A stretch of DNA of 64,000 nt from Clavibacter michiganensis subsp. insidiosus (lineage in GTDB: Bacteria; Actinomycetota; Actinomycetes; Actinomycetales; Microbacteriaceae), in NCBI RefSeq assembly GCF_002240565.1, contig NZ_MZMO01000001.1, positions 3,180,134-3,244,133 of the forward strand, read 5' to 3'. Below, one piece after another: positions 18,904 through 28,327 of the stretch. Position 1 is the first letter of the stretch, and each line of letters opens with the position of its first letter. A program made the position numbers and the translations under genes. The notes under the pieces are model-generated. The model was not told the origin of the DNA. It was given only the letters and a program-made list of their open reading frames with translations, and did no database searches.

Positions 18904-18937
18904 GCGGCCGGTGGCGACGCCCGAGTCGGCGGGCGGA

Positions 18938-19336
18938 TCAGCCGCGCGCCACCAGCGCCGCGAGGCGGTCGAGGTCCTCCGCGACGAGCGCCGCGTCCTC
19001 CGCGAGCGCGATGTCGGTCATGCCGGGCCGGCGGAAGAGCGTGAAGACGACCTCGCTGCCGTCGTCGTTGGGGAGCACGCGCAGCGGGTTGCGGACCACG
19101 GTGCCGTCGGGGAGCGTCACGTCGTGGTCGAGGATCCCGAGCTCGCGCGGGCCCGTGAACGCGATCTCGATCGAACCCATCGGCGAGTCCGACAGCCAGC
19201 GCCCGCCCTCGAGCCGGATCCCCGCGCTGACGCCCGCCGCCCACTCGGGCAGCCGCGCGGGGTCCCCCGCCACGGCGACGACGGACGCCATGTCGGCGTC
19301 GACGGATCGGGTGATGTGCAGCGCGGGCCAGGTCAC
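18938..19336 (-). CDS. SRPBCC (START-like) family protein
   Basis: A 132-residue protein of the polyketide-cyclase/START-like fold: an opening ALHITRSVDADMASV strand-helix, then AGDPARLPEWAAGV, and a long C-terminal helix. The fold binds hydrophobic ligands, which are unknown here. The GTG start overlaps the stop of the acetyltransferase upstream (GTGA), so the two are coupled. Confidence 0.75.
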   Translation of the reverse strand: MTWPALHITRSVDADMASVVAVAGDPARLPEWAAGVSAGIRLEGGRWLSDSPMGSIEIAFTGPRELGILDHDVTLPDGTVVRNPLRVLPNDDGSEVVFTLFRRPGMTDIALAEDAALVAEDLDRLAALVARG

Positions 19337-19875
19337 GCTCCGACGCTACCGGGGAGCGGCACGACGGCGGGAGGCGGATCCGTCGCGAGCCGCGCGTGCG
19401 TCTCCACGTCGAAGCGCTCGTCGCCGTAGCGGAGCTTGGCGCGCTCGATCCCCTCGGCCGCGAAGCCCGCGCGCGTCGCGACCCGGCACGACGCCGGGTT
19501 GGCCACGCGGTGCCCGAGCTCGAGGCGGAACAGGCCGTCGGCGAAGGCCCATGCCGCCGCGCCCGCGAGCGCCCGGGTCGCGAGTCCGCGTCCCCGACCG
19601 GATCCCGCCAGCCAGTAGTGCAGCCACGCGGTGTCGTGCCGGCGGTCGATCGCGGAGACGCCGACGCTGCCGACCGCGACTCCCCCGTCGACGATCGCCC
19701 AGACGCGATGGGCGTCGTCGGAGGCGAGGGGGCCGGCGATGTGCGCCTCGGCGGCCGCGACCGTCGCGAGGTCGGCGCCGCCGAGCTGCGTCACGAGGTC
19801 CGGCGTCGTGAGGAACGCGTCGCGCAGGGCGGCGGCGTCGGACGCGGTCCCGGGACGGAGGCGGGGGCCGGGCAT
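19333..19875 (-). CDS. GNAT acetyltransferase, RimJ/RimL-like
   Basis: A 180-residue acetyltransferase. The acetyl-CoA loop is GSGRGRGLATRALAG and the closing helix VANPASCRVATRAGF; the terminal ERAKLRYGDERFDVETHARL is common in this branch. It is the first gene of a two-gene operon with the SRPBCC protein. CAGGGT six bases before the ATG fits the leaderless pattern. Confidence 0.87.
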   Translation of the reverse strand: MPGPRLRPGTASDAAALRDAFLTTPDLVTQLGGADLATVAAAEAHIAGPLASDDAHRVWAIVDGGVAVGSVGVSAIDRRHDTAWLHYWLAGSGRGRGLATRALAGAAAWAFADGLFRLELGHRVANPASCRVATRAGFAAEGIERAKLRYGDERFDVETHARLATDPPPAVVPLPGSVGA

Positions 19876-19881
19876 GCCCCC

Positions 19882-19887
19882 ACCCTG
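19882..19887 (-). promoter_or_regulatory. -10 box of leaderless GNAT/SRPBCC operon
   Basis: CAGGGT on the minus strand, six bases before the ATG at 19875. Confidence 0.4.
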
Positions 19888-19904
19888 CCAGCGCGCGCCC
19901 GGCC

Positions 19905-20585
19905 TCAGTACTCGATGCGCCCGTGCCGGCTGTGGAACTCGCCCGTCGGCCCGTCCGGCCCGACGAGCGCCATCGCGACGGTCGCGTCGGTGCCCTCGGT
20001 CACCGTCTGGTGGCCGCTGTTGCCGTTGAAGTCGGTCGCCGTGTAGCCGGGGTCGGTGGCGTTGATGCGGAAGCCCGGCAGGTTCTTCGCGTACTGCACG
20101 GTCGCGGTGATCACGGCGGCCTTCGAGGCCGCGTACGGGATCGCGAGCACGCCGCTCTCGTCGGTGCCGTCGCCGCGGAGGGCGCGCGGCCAGCCGACGC
20201 CCGAGGAGACGTTCACGATGACGGGCGCGGCGGAGGCGCGCAGCAGCGGCAGCGCGGCCTGCGTCACGCGGACGATGCCGACGACGTTGGTCTGCAGCAC
20301 GGCGGCCATCGCCTCCGGCGTGAGGTCGTCGACGCCGAACGAGGTGCCGAGGATGCCGGCGTTGTTGACCAGCACGTCGAGCCCAGGCAGCTCGGACATC
20401 GCGCGGTCGACGCTCGCCTGGTCGTCGACGTCGAGCTGCACGGGGCGGGCGCCGAGGGCGCGGGCGGCGTCGCCGTCGGCGGTGTCGCGCATGCCGACGT
20501 AGACGGTGTGGCCGGCCTCGATGAGGCGGCGGGCGGTCTCGATGCCGAGGCTGCGGTTGGATCCGGTGATCAGTGTGGTGGTCAT
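19905..20585 (-). CDS. Short-chain dehydrogenase/reductase
   Basis: A 226-residue classical SDR. The cofactor loop is TGSNRSLG (TGxxxGxG), NNAG is at 74-77, the catalytic serine lies in VNVSSGVG and the pair Y151/K155 in YAASKAA. The substrate is unknown. It diverges from an XRE/MmyB-type regulator, a common arrangement in which the regulator represses the dehydrogenase. CAGGCT six bases before the ATG suggests a leaderless transcript. Confidence 0.9.
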   Translation of the reverse strand: MTTTLITGSNRSLGIETARRLIEAGHTVYVGMRDTADGDAARALGARPVQLDVDDQASVDRAMSELPGLDVLVNNAGILGTSFGVDDLTPEAMAAVLQTNVVGIVRVTQAALPLLRASAAPVIVNVSSGVGWPRALRGDGTDESGVLAIPYAASKAAVITATVQYAKNLPGFRINATDPGYTATDFNGNSGHQTVTEGTDATVAMALVGPDGPTGEFHSRHGRIEY

Positions 20586-20591
20586 GCATCG

Positions 20592-20597
20592 AGCCTG
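20592..20597 (-). promoter_or_regulatory. -10 box of leaderless SDR gene
   Basis: CAGGCT on the minus strand, six bases before the ATG at 20585. Confidence 0.4.
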
Positions 20598-20674
20598 CGC
20601 CCCGCCCGCGACATCGCCCAGGCACCGGGCGACGGGAGGACCGGCGGTACCAGGCTGATCCGCCCGCCAGCGCG

Positions 20675-20680
20675 GAGGAT
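20675..20680 (+). promoter_or_regulatory. -10-like box of leaderless XRE gene
   Basis: GAGGAT six bases before the ATG at 20687; an imperfect TAnnnT. Confidence 0.35.
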
Positions 20681-20686
20681 GGGCGC

Positions 20687-21544
20687 ATGACCGAATTCGC
20701 GAGCGTGCTCCGCTCCTGGCGCGAGCGGGTGCAGCCGGCCGACGTGGGGCTACCCGCGGGATCCCACCGCCGCACCGCGGGCCTCCGCCGCGAGGAGCTC
20801 GCCGCGCTCGCGGGCGTGAGCGTCGACTACGTCGTGCGGCTCGAGCAGGGCCGGTCGGTGAACCCGTCGCCGCAGATGCTCGGTGCCCTCGCCCGAGCGC
20901 TCCGCCTCACCGAGGACGAGCGCGACCACCTGCACCGGGTCGCGGGCATCGCCCCGCCCGGTCGCGGCGAGGTGCCGCGGCACATCCCGCCGGGCGTGCA
21001 CCGCATCATCGACCGGCTGGGCGACGTGCCCATGGCGGTCTTCACGGCCACCCACGACTGGCTGCTCTGGAACCCGCTGTGGGCGGCGCTGAACGGGGAT
21101 CCGTCCGCCCGCACCGGCTGGGACCGCAACCTCGTCTGGTCGTACTTCACGCAGGGCCACGACGGCACCGAGTTCGACGACCGGCACGAGGAGGAGTTCG
21201 CGCGCGACCTCACGGCGGATCTCCGCGCCGCCGTCGGCCGCTACCCGGACGATCGCGCGCTCGCCCAGCTCGTGGCCCGCCTCCGCGCCGAGTCGCCCGA
21301 GTTCGCGATGCGCTGGTCCGAGGCCCGCGTGGCCGAGCACCGGTCGAGCCGGAAGACCGTGGTGCGCACGCCGGTCGGCCCCATCACGGTCGACTGCGAC
21401 ACCCTCTCGGTGCCGGGCGCCGACCTGCGCATCGTCGTCTACACGGTCGTGCCGGGCAGCACCGACGAGGCCCGGCTGGATCTGCTGCGGGTCACGGGCC
21501 TGCAGACGCTGACGACGGCGCCCGTAGAGGCGGCGGGGGCCTGA
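20687..21544 (+). CDS. XRE-family regulator with MmyB-like ligand domain
   Basis: A 285-residue regulator. The N-terminal HTH includes GLRREELAALAGVSVDYVVR and QGRSVNPSPQMLGALARAL; the C-terminal two-thirds match the MmyB-like ligand-binding domain (DWLLWNPLWAAL, and a C-terminal strand with TVDCDTLSVPGADLRIVVYT). In actinobacteria such regulators sit head-to-head with SDR genes and control them, as here. The ligand is probably a fatty-acid-like molecule by family analogy, which cannot be tested from sequence. Confidence 0.9.
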   Translation: MTEFASVLRSWRERVQPADVGLPAGSHRRTAGLRREELAALAGVSVDYVVRLEQGRSVNPSPQMLGALARALRLTEDERDHLHRVAGIAPPGRGEVPRHIPPGVHRIIDRLGDVPMAVFTATHDWLLWNPLWAALNGDPSARTGWDRNLVWSYFTQGHDGTEFDDRHEEEFARDLTADLRAAVGRYPDDRALAQLVARLRAESPEFAMRWSEARVAEHRSSRKTVVRTPVGPITVDCDTLSVPGADLRIVVYTVVPGSTDEARLDLLRVTGLQTLTTAPVEAAGA

Positions 21545-21616
21545 TCGCTGAGGGCCGCGCCGACAGGACTCGCCACTGCTTTCCAACCAAGGCGAGTCGC
21601 CCTCGGCGGTCGTGGC

Positions 21617-22366
21617 TCAAACGGTTGGGACCTCCGTGATGGCCGGGCCCCGTCCTCTCGTGCCGGCGTAGGCGATCCGGTAGTTGACTCGCTCGCCCCC
21701 GGATCTCCTGAACGTGACGATCCACGGCGCGCTGGTCAGCTTTCCACCAGCATTCATCTTTCGATAGGAACCGACCAGGTTGCCGACGGTCCACCGATCG
21801 CGCGCATTCCTCGGAGCCTCCCACGAGGCGACCAGGTCAGCCAGCACCGCCAAGGGCACAGCAGCCGGCTTTCGATATTCACCGTCGCCCTCCACTCGGA
21901 CGATATCGACCGCGGTTTCATCCTCCACATCGTCCACGTCGGCCCCGTCCCCCACGTCCTCGGTCTCCGGACTCGAGGGAACATCGGCGATGTCCTTGAC
22001 GTTGCCCATCTCCTTGACGATGTCGTAGGTGGACGCCGCATGCGTCGCAGCGGACTGCGAACTCGCGTTGATGCCGTCAAGCATCTTCACCGTGTCGGCT
22101 GCTTGCCGTCGCGCGTCATCTCCCTGGCGACGGAAGATCGACAGCGCGAGAGCAACGCCGAGACTCGTAACACTGAAGCTGATCAAGCCAGTCGAATTCC
22201 ACAGATTCGACTCGACATCCAGCGCAAACGACACCAAGGCTGTCCCGAACAGAAGAGCAGCCAGGACGTAGAACACGATCTCACCGAGCTTGCTGACTCC
22301 CCCGCTCTTCTGGCTATCGGAAGCGCCCCTGACCGAGCGTGTCGACATGGTCATATCTGCATCCAT
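21617..22366 (-). CDS. Orphan two-helix membrane protein, lower GC
   Basis: A 249-residue protein of no recognised family. A basic N-terminus is followed by two transmembrane helices (about 27-49 and 57-78), a helix with ARRQAADTVKMLDGIN that may be coiled coil, a very acidic linker (about 130-155, rich in Asp and Glu), and a basic soluble C-terminal domain with WTVGNLVGSYRKM. GC content is clearly below both neighbours and it shares no operon, which suggests transfer. The ATG at 22366 begins MDADMTM; internal Mets at 5 or 7 are possible starts. Confidence 0.65.
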   Translation of the reverse strand: MDADMTMSTRSVRGASDSQKSGGVSKLGEIVFYVLAALLFGTALVSFALDVESNLWNSTGLISFSVTSLGVALALSIFRRQGDDARRQAADTVKMLDGINASSQSAATHAASTYDIVKEMGNVKDIADVPSSPETEDVGDGADVDDVEDETAVDIVRVEGDGEYRKPAAVPLAVLADLVASWEAPRNARDRWTVGNLVGSYRKMNAGGKLTSAPWIVTFRRSGGERVNYRIAYAGTRGRGPAITEVPTV

Positions 22367-22534
22367 GATCTCGAGGTTAATTCACTATTCGAGACACGCT
22401 GGCCGAAACCTACCCCCAGTCCAGGTGCGCTGTCGAAAACGGCATCCGCGCCAGTGAGAGACGGAAGATGCCGAGCGGCCGCACACCTTCCAGCTCACTA
22501 TCACGCGCTCCGCGAAGAAGACGATCAAGTCGAC

Positions 22535-22579
22535 GGAGCCCCGGCCGCCGCGTCTCGAGGACGCGGCGGCCGGGGCTCC
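22535..22579 (-). terminator. Strong hairpin terminator after the GH3 operon
   Basis: A perfect 20-bp stem with loop TCGAG, beginning eight bases past the GH3 stop. Confidence 0.85.
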
Positions 22580-22586
22580 ATGGGGA

Positions 22587-24947
22587 TCAGCTCGGCGCCA
22601 GCACCCGCTCGGCGGGCTCGACGCGCTCGACCGACGTGCCCACGTAGCGCTCGTCGGCGACGGTCACGTGGTGCACGGATCCGGTGACCGCGATCGCCGC
22701 CTCCGTCTCCTTCACCGCGCTCGACGGCCCGACCCACAGCTCGACCGCGCCCGGCTCGACGACGCGGCGGTACCGCAGGTCGGTGAGGGCGAGGCGGGTG
22801 GTGGGCACCCGGAACGTGACGCGCGCGGACTCGCCGGCGGCCAGGTCCAGCCGCAGGTAGCCGAGCAGCTGCGCGACGGGCCGCGTGACGCTGCCCTGCA
22901 CGTCGCGCGCGTAGAGCTGCACGACGTCGGTGCCGTCGCGGTCGCCCGCGTTGCGCACCACGACGGTGGCGGTGAACGCCTCCCCCACCGCGACCTCGGC
23001 CGACTCCACGGACAGGTCGCTGCGCGAGAAGGTCGTGTACGACAGGCCGTGCCCGAACGGGAGGACGGGCGTGGGATCCGCGCTCGTCACCTCCGACGGG
23101 CCCCCGAGGATCGGGTGCAGGTACGAGAACGGCTGCGCGCCCGCGGACCGCGGCAGCGACACCGGCAGGCGACCCGACGGCGACACCCGGCCGGAGAGGA
23201 CGCCCGCGATCGCGGATCCGCCCTCCTCGCCCGGGAAGAACGCCTGCAGCACGGCCGCGGGAGCGGTCTCGCCCTCCAGCGCCCACGCCACCGCGTACGG
23301 CCGGCCGGTGAGCAGCACCACGACCACGGGGGTCCCGGTGGCGCGCACGGCCTCGACCAGCTCGCGCTGCACGCCCGGCAGCTCGAGGCTCTCGACGTCG
23401 TTGCCCTCGCCGACCGTGCCGCGGCCGAACAGGCCCGCCCGGTCGCCGACGACCACGACCGCGAGGTCGGATCCGCGCGCCGCCTCGACCGCGGCGTCGA
23501 AGCCGGAGCGGTCGTCGCCCTCGACCTCGGCGCCCGCGACGACCACGAGATCGCTGTCGGGCAGCTCGGTGCGGAGCGCCTCGGCGACCGTCGGGATCGC
23601 GAACCCGAGCGGCGTGCCGGGGTGGTGCGCGAGCACGTGGTTCGCGAACGAGTAGCAGCCCATGAGCGCCTCGGCGCTGTCGGCGTTGGGGCCGATCAGC
23701 GCGATCCGCCCGGGCGCCGTGCGGTCGCCGCCCGCGAGCGGCAGCGTGCCGTCGCTCGTGAGCAGCACCACGGACTCCTCCGCGAGCCGGCGCGCGACGT
23801 CCCGGTGGGCCGGGGTGTCGAGATCGATCTCGGTGGGCGGCGCGTCGAAGGTCGCGTCGAGCAGGCCGAGCTCCTCCTTCTCGTCGAGCACGCGGAGCAC
23901 CGCGCGGTCGACGAGCGACTCGTCGGCGAGCCCGGCGCGGATCCGCTCCGCCAGCGGCGCGAGGTACGCGTCGCCGGTGGGCAGCTCCACGTCGATGCCG
24001 GCGGCGAGCGCGAGCTCGGCCGCCTCGCCGCGGTCGCCCGCGACGGCGTGCATCACCTGGAGGAACGCGACCGAGAAGTAGTCGGAGACCACGACGCCGT
24101 CGAAGCCCCAGCGCCCGCGGAGCACGTCGGTGAGGTACTCCGGGGTGGCGCCGACGGGCGCGCCGTCGATCTCCGCGTACGAGTTCATGACCGAGCGCAC
24201 GCCGCCGTCGAGCACCGCCATCTCGAAGGGCGGCAGCAGCACGTCCTCCACGAAGCGCGGGCCCACGTGCGCGGGCGCGTGGTTGCGGCCGGACTGCGAG
24301 ACCGAGTAGCCGACGAAGTGCTTGAGCGTGGCGTGGATCCCGGCCGACTGCAGCCCGCGGACGTACGCCGTGCCGATGGTGCCGACCACGTACGGGTCCT
24401 CGGCGATGCACTCGTCGACGCGGCCCCAGCGGGCGTCGCGGATCACGTCGAGCACGGGCGCGAGGCCCTGGTGCACGCCGAGCTCCCGCATCGACCCGCC
24501 GATGAGCGCGGCCATCTCCTCCACGAGGCCCGGGTCGAAGGACGCGCCCCACGCGAGCGGCGTGGGGAAGGTCGCGGCCTGCCACGCGGCGAGCCCGGTG
24601 AGGCACTCCTCGTGCACGAGCGCCGGGATCCCGAGCCGCGTCTCCGTCCGGAGCCGCCTCTGCTCGGCCCACAGCCACGATGCACGCTCGACGGGATCCA
24701 CCGGGCGCGTGCCGTACACGCGCGTCAGGTGCCCGAGGCCGTGCTCGGTCGCCTCCTCGTACCTGCCGGTCGTGGCCATCTCGCCCTGCATGGGCGCGAC
24801 GACCTCGCCGCCCTGGTCGACCCAGTAGCCGACGATCTGCGCGAGCTTCTCCTCGAGGGTCATGCGCGCGTGCAGCTCGCGCACGCGCTCCGACACCTCG
24901 GGGAGCTCCACGGCGCCGGGCGCCGGGGTCGTCTCCGCCCCGGTCAC
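22587..24947 (-). CDS. Beta-glycosidase (GH3)
   Basis: A 786-residue GH3 enzyme that cleaves beta-linked glucose or xylose from oligosaccharides. The first domain holds the nucleophile D289 in GVVVSDYFSV and the substrate-pocket KHFVGYS; the (alpha/beta)6 domain follows (SDLAVVVVGDRAGLFGRG), then a fibronectin-like C-terminal domain with LPFGHGLSYTTF. There is no signal peptide, so it acts on sugars brought in by the two permeases upstream. Its GTG overlaps the permease stop (GTGA). Beta-glucosidase versus beta-xylosidase cannot be settled by eye. Confidence 0.93.
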   Translation of the reverse strand: MTGAETTPAPGAVELPEVSERVRELHARMTLEEKLAQIVGYWVDQGGEVVAPMQGEMATTGRYEEATEHGLGHLTRVYGTRPVDPVERASWLWAEQRRLRTETRLGIPALVHEECLTGLAAWQAATFPTPLAWGASFDPGLVEEMAALIGGSMRELGVHQGLAPVLDVIRDARWGRVDECIAEDPYVVGTIGTAYVRGLQSAGIHATLKHFVGYSVSQSGRNHAPAHVGPRFVEDVLLPPFEMAVLDGGVRSVMNSYAEIDGAPVGATPEYLTDVLRGRWGFDGVVVSDYFSVAFLQVMHAVAGDRGEAAELALAAGIDVELPTGDAYLAPLAERIRAGLADESLVDRAVLRVLDEKEELGLLDATFDAPPTEIDLDTPAHRDVARRLAEESVVLLTSDGTLPLAGGDRTAPGRIALIGPNADSAEALMGCYSFANHVLAHHPGTPLGFAIPTVAEALRTELPDSDLVVVAGAEVEGDDRSGFDAAVEAARGSDLAVVVVGDRAGLFGRGTVGEGNDVESLELPGVQRELVEAVRATGTPVVVVLLTGRPYAVAWALEGETAPAAVLQAFFPGEEGGSAIAGVLSGRVSPSGRLPVSLPRSAGAQPFSYLHPILGGPSEVTSADPTPVLPFGHGLSYTTFSRSDLSVESAEVAVGEAFTATVVVRNAGDRDGTDVVQLYARDVQGSVTRPVAQLLGYLRLDLAAGESARVTFRVPTTRLALTDLRYRRVVEPGAVELWVGPSSAVKETEAAIAVTGSVHHVTVADERYVGTSVERVEPAERVLAPS

Positions 24948-25849
24948 CCCTTCACCGCGCCCGTGAGTCCGCCGACGATGCGGCGCTCGAAGATCGAGAA
25001 GAAGATGAGCGCCGGGATCATCGACAGCGACGTGAACGCGAGCACCTTGGCCGTGTCCACCGAGTACTGCGACGAGAACGACTGCACGCCGAGCGGCAGC
25101 GTGTAGATCGACGGGTCGCTCAGGAGGAACAGCGGCAGCAGGTAGCTGTTCCAGCTGCCGATGAACGCGAGGATGCCCACCGTGATGACGCCGGGCATCG
25201 ACAGCCGCACGACCATGCGGAAGAAGAACCCGATGCGGCTGCACCCGTCGATGAACGCGGCCTCCTGGATCTCGTCCGGGATGGCCCGCAGGAACGGCAC
25301 CAGGATGATGATCGTCGTCGGGAGCGCGAACGCGATCTGCGGGAGGATGATCCCCGGCAGCGAGTTCGTAAGGCCGAGCGAGCGGATCACGATGTAGAGC
25401 GGCGTGATCGCCACCGTGATGGGGAACATGAGCCCCGACGCGAACAGCGCGTAGAGCGCTCCCCGGCCGAAGAACGTGTAGCGCGCCAGCACGTAGCTCG
25501 CCATGAGGCCGAGCACGACCGCGCCGACCGTGGTGCCTACGCCTGCGATGAGCGAGTTGCCCACCTGCCGCCAGAACATCGAGCCGCCGAGCACGCCGAG
25601 GTAGTTCTGCACCTGGAACGGCGATGGGAAGCCCGCCGGGTCGGTCGTGATCTGCGCGTTCGTGCGGAACCCGCCCAGGATGATGTACGCCACCGGCGTC
25701 AGCATCAGGGCGATGAGCACGACCGCGACGAGGTACGGGATGGGGTTGTTGCCCTGGCCGGGCACCTTCGCCCGCGTGGGCTTCGGCGTCTTCGCCGAGT
25801 AGGTGGGATCGAGGTCCGCGTTGCGCGGAGCCGCGGTGACGATGCTCAC
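24944..25849 (-). CDS. Sugar ABC transporter permease (MalG-like, CUT1)
   Basis: A 301-residue inner-membrane permease with six transmembrane helices and the EAA loop (EIQEAAFIDGCSRIGFFFRM) that docks the ATPase. Ending in ERRIVGGLTGAVKG is typical of the MalG-type partner. Its GTG start overlaps the stop of the upstream permease, and its stop overlaps the GH3 start. No ATPase is encoded nearby, so a shared MsiK-like subunit is expected. Confidence 0.92.
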   Translation of the reverse strand: MSIVTAAPRNADLDPTYSAKTPKPTRAKVPGQGNNPIPYLVAVVLIALMLTPVAYIILGGFRTNAQITTDPAGFPSPFQVQNYLGVLGGSMFWRQVGNSLIAGVGTTVGAVVLGLMASYVLARYTFFGRGALYALFASGLMFPITVAITPLYIVIRSLGLTNSLPGIILPQIAFALPTTIIILVPFLRAIPDEIQEAAFIDGCSRIGFFFRMVVRLSMPGVITVGILAFIGSWNSYLLPLFLLSDPSIYTLPLGVQSFSSQYSVDTAKVLAFTSLSMIPALIFFSIFERRIVGGLTGAVKG

Positions 25850-26871
25850 TTCTTCTTCCTTCCCGCACCCGTGAGGGCGCCGGCGGTGTCGCGGTTCAGG
25901 ATGAAGCGCTGGTAGACGAGCGCGACGACCAGGGAGATGAGGAACAGCACCACGGCGACGGCGTTGCCGTACCCGTAGTTGCCGGATCCGCGTCCGTTCG
26001 CCACGAGGTACGTGGCCATGGTCGAGGTGCCCGCGGTGGCGGAGATGTACTGGCCCCAGATGATGTAGACGAGGTCGAACAGCTGCAGCGAGCCGATGAT
26101 CGACAGGAACGCCCAGATGCGCAGCGTCGGCGCGAGCAGCGGCAGCGTGATGCGCCGCTGGATCTGCCAGTACGAGGCACCGTCGATGGCGGCGGCCTCG
26201 CTGAGCTCCTCGGGGATGCCCTGGAGGCCGGCGAGGAAGAGGATCACCGCGAAGCCGATGTACTTCCACGTGATGATCGTCATGAGCGACCAGATCGCGA
26301 TGTCCGGGTTCGCGAGCCAGTCCTGGCGGAGGTCCCCCAGGCCGACGTTCTCGAGGAAGCCGTTGAGCGCGCCGGAGCCCTGGAGCATGAGGCTCCAGCC
26401 GGTGCCGACGACGACCTCGGAGATCACGTACGGCACGAAGATCAGCACGCGGATGATCGACTGGCCGCGCAGCTTCCGGTTGAGCAGGAGCGCCACGAGG
26501 ATCGCGACGGGGCCCTGGAGCACGAGCGACAGGATCACGATCACGGCGTTGTGCATCAGCGCCTCGTGGAACGTGGGGTCCTGGAGGATCGTGATGTAGT
26601 TCCGGAATCCCACGAACACCGTGGGCGGGCCGAAGCCCTGCCAGCTGAAGAAGCCGTAGTAGGCCGCCATCACCACGGGGTAGATGACGAAGCCCAGGAA
26701 GAAGAGGAGGGCCGGGCCGACGAGGATCAGGACCTCGAGGCGCCCGGACCAGCCGAGGCCGCGGCGTCGCGCACGACCCATCGAGGGCGGCGTCGTCACG
26801 ACGCCGCCCTCGGGGTGTGCAGGATCAGCCGCGGGGCGCTGCTCGTCGAGCGAGCTCTCGCGGATGGCCAT
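25846..26871 (-). CDS. Sugar ABC transporter permease (MalF-like, CUT1)
   Basis: A 341-residue permease with six core helices after a 50-residue cytoplasmic N-terminus. The EAA loop reads ELSEAAAIDGASYWQIQRRI. It pairs with the MalG-like protein that overlaps its 3' end and is 10 bases downstream of the binding-protein gene. ATG 26871 is chosen; an upstream extension of the frame would run into the binding-protein gene. Confidence 0.92.
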   Translation of the reverse strand: MAIRESSLDEQRPAADPAHPEGGVVTTPPSMGRARRRGLGWSGRLEVLILVGPALLFFLGFVIYPVVMAAYYGFFSWQGFGPPTVFVGFRNYITILQDPTFHEALMHNAVIVILSLVLQGPVAILVALLLNRKLRGQSIIRVLIFVPYVISEVVVGTGWSLMLQGSGALNGFLENVGLGDLRQDWLANPDIAIWSLMTIITWKYIGFAVILFLAGLQGIPEELSEAAAIDGASYWQIQRRITLPLLAPTLRIWAFLSIIGSLQLFDLVYIIWGQYISATAGTSTMATYLVANGRGSGNYGYGNAVAVVLFLISLVVALVYQRFILNRDTAGALTGAGRKKK

Positions 26872-26881
26872 GTCGGTGCGC

Positions 26882-28174
26882 CTAGGCCTTCTTGGCCGCG
26901 TCGCCGACGGTCTGGATGAGCTTCTCCGGGCTGCCGTCGCCCGCCATGAGGTCGACCACACCGACGTTCATCGCGTTGCCGACGTTCAGGCCGTAGACGG
27001 TGTCGAGCCACTGGGAGACGTAGGGCGCGTCGTTGTACGCCGTGAGGATCTCCTGCAGGTACGGCTCCGTGACCGCCTCCTGCGCGGTCGTGTTCACGGG
27101 CGGCGCGTTGAAGGCCACGTAGTACGCCTTCTGCACGTCGGCGGTGCCGATGTAGTTGAGGAAGTCGACGCACTGCTTCGGGGCCTGCGCGGAGCAGGAG
27201 TACCCGTCGATGCCGCCCATGATCGAGCCGGGCTCGCCCTTGCCGCCGGAGATCTCCGGGAAGGGGAACCAGGAGAGGTCGGCCAGCGGCTTCTGGTCGG
27301 GGGTGAGGCCCGCGATGACTCCCGGGTCCCAGGCGCCCATGAGCTCCATGGCCGCCTGCTTGTTGGCGATGAGGCCCGCCGAGGAGCCGGCGCCCTGCTG
27401 CGCCGCGGTGGTGAGGAAGCCGTCGTTGAAGGGGTTCGTGCCCACGAGGTCCTCGACGTCCTGGCCTGCCTTGATCCAGCAGTCGTCGCTGAAGTCCTTG
27501 TCCGTGGCGGCCTTCTCGAGCGTGGCGGAGCTGCACTCGCGGAGCGCGAAGTTGAAGTACCAGTGCGCGGCGGGCCACGCGTCCTTCGCGCCGAGCGCGA
27601 TGGGGGCGACGCCCGTGGCCTTGAGCTCGTCGACGGCCGCGTCCAGCTCGTCCATCGTCTTCGGCGTCTCCGTGATGCCGGCCGCCGTGAAGAGGTCCTG
27701 GCTGTAGAAGATGCCGCTGGGGAGCACGGCGACGGGCATGGCGTAGGCCTTGCCGTCGATCGAGTTCGCGTCGAAGGCGCTCTGCGCGATCTCGCCCTTC
27801 ACGTCGGCGGAGATGCCGTCGGTGATGTCCATGACCTGTCCCGCCGCGACCGTGGCGGCGAGCTTGCCGCCACCGCGCTGCAGGAAGATGTCGGGCGCGT
27901 CGCCCGAGTTGAGCGCGGTCTGGAGCTTGCCGTCGAGGTCCTCGTTCTGGACCGACGTGGGCGTGACCGTGACGCCCGGGTTCGCGGCGTTGAAGTCGGC
28001 CGTCGTCTTGTCCCAGAACTCCTTGCCCGGGCCGGTGGTGGAGTTGTGCCACAGCGTCATCTCGACGGGGCCGCCGTCGTCGCCGTTGCCGGAACCGCTG
28101 CCGCTGCAGCCGGCGAGGGCGAGGGCCCCCACGAGCAGGGCCGCGGATCCCGTGAGGATCTTCCATGCCTTCAT
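26882..28174 (-). CDS. Sugar ABC transporter substrate-binding lipoprotein (CUT1)
   Basis: A 430-residue extracellular solute-binding protein. The lipobox is LALAGC (cysteine 23) after a short signal peptide. The mature protein opens with a strand EMTLWHNSTTGPGKEFWDK and has the family 1 hinge pattern. It should capture an oligosaccharide that the two permeases import and the GH3 enzyme then cuts. It is the first gene of a four-gene operon driven from the promoter at 28328-28356. Confidence 0.93.
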   Translation of the reverse strand: MKAWKILTGSAALLVGALALAGCSGSGSGNGDDGGPVEMTLWHNSTTGPGKEFWDKTTADFNAANPGVTVTPTSVQNEDLDGKLQTALNSGDAPDIFLQRGGGKLAATVAAGQVMDITDGISADVKGEIAQSAFDANSIDGKAYAMPVAVLPSGIFYSQDLFTAAGITETPKTMDELDAAVDELKATGVAPIALGAKDAWPAAHWYFNFALRECSSATLEKAATDKDFSDDCWIKAGQDVEDLVGTNPFNDGFLTTAAQQGAGSSAGLIANKQAAMELMGAWDPGVIAGLTPDQKPLADLSWFPFPEISGGKGEPGSIMGGIDGYSCSAQAPKQCVDFLNYIGTADVQKAYYVAFNAPPVNTTAQEAVTEPYLQEILTAYNDAPYVSQWLDTVYGLNVGNAMNVGVVDLMAGDGSPEKLIQTVGDAAKKA

Positions 28175-28327
28175 GTCGTTCTACCTGTCTCTTCATTGAG
28201 CGCACCCTGGCGGGTGTCGGGGGTGGACGTGCACGAGCCGCGGGCCTGGTGCTGTGGGTGCGACTCGAACCGATCCCGTGCCGGGTCATCGCGTCGTCGC
28301 TTCGTCGTGACGGGGGCCGGTCGAGCC

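Noticed and set aside
28255..28300. A GGTTCGAGTC-like string on the minus strand, resembling a tRNA T-loop
   Set aside because: The flanking bases do not form the 5-bp T-stem or an acceptor stem; it is part of the operon leader.
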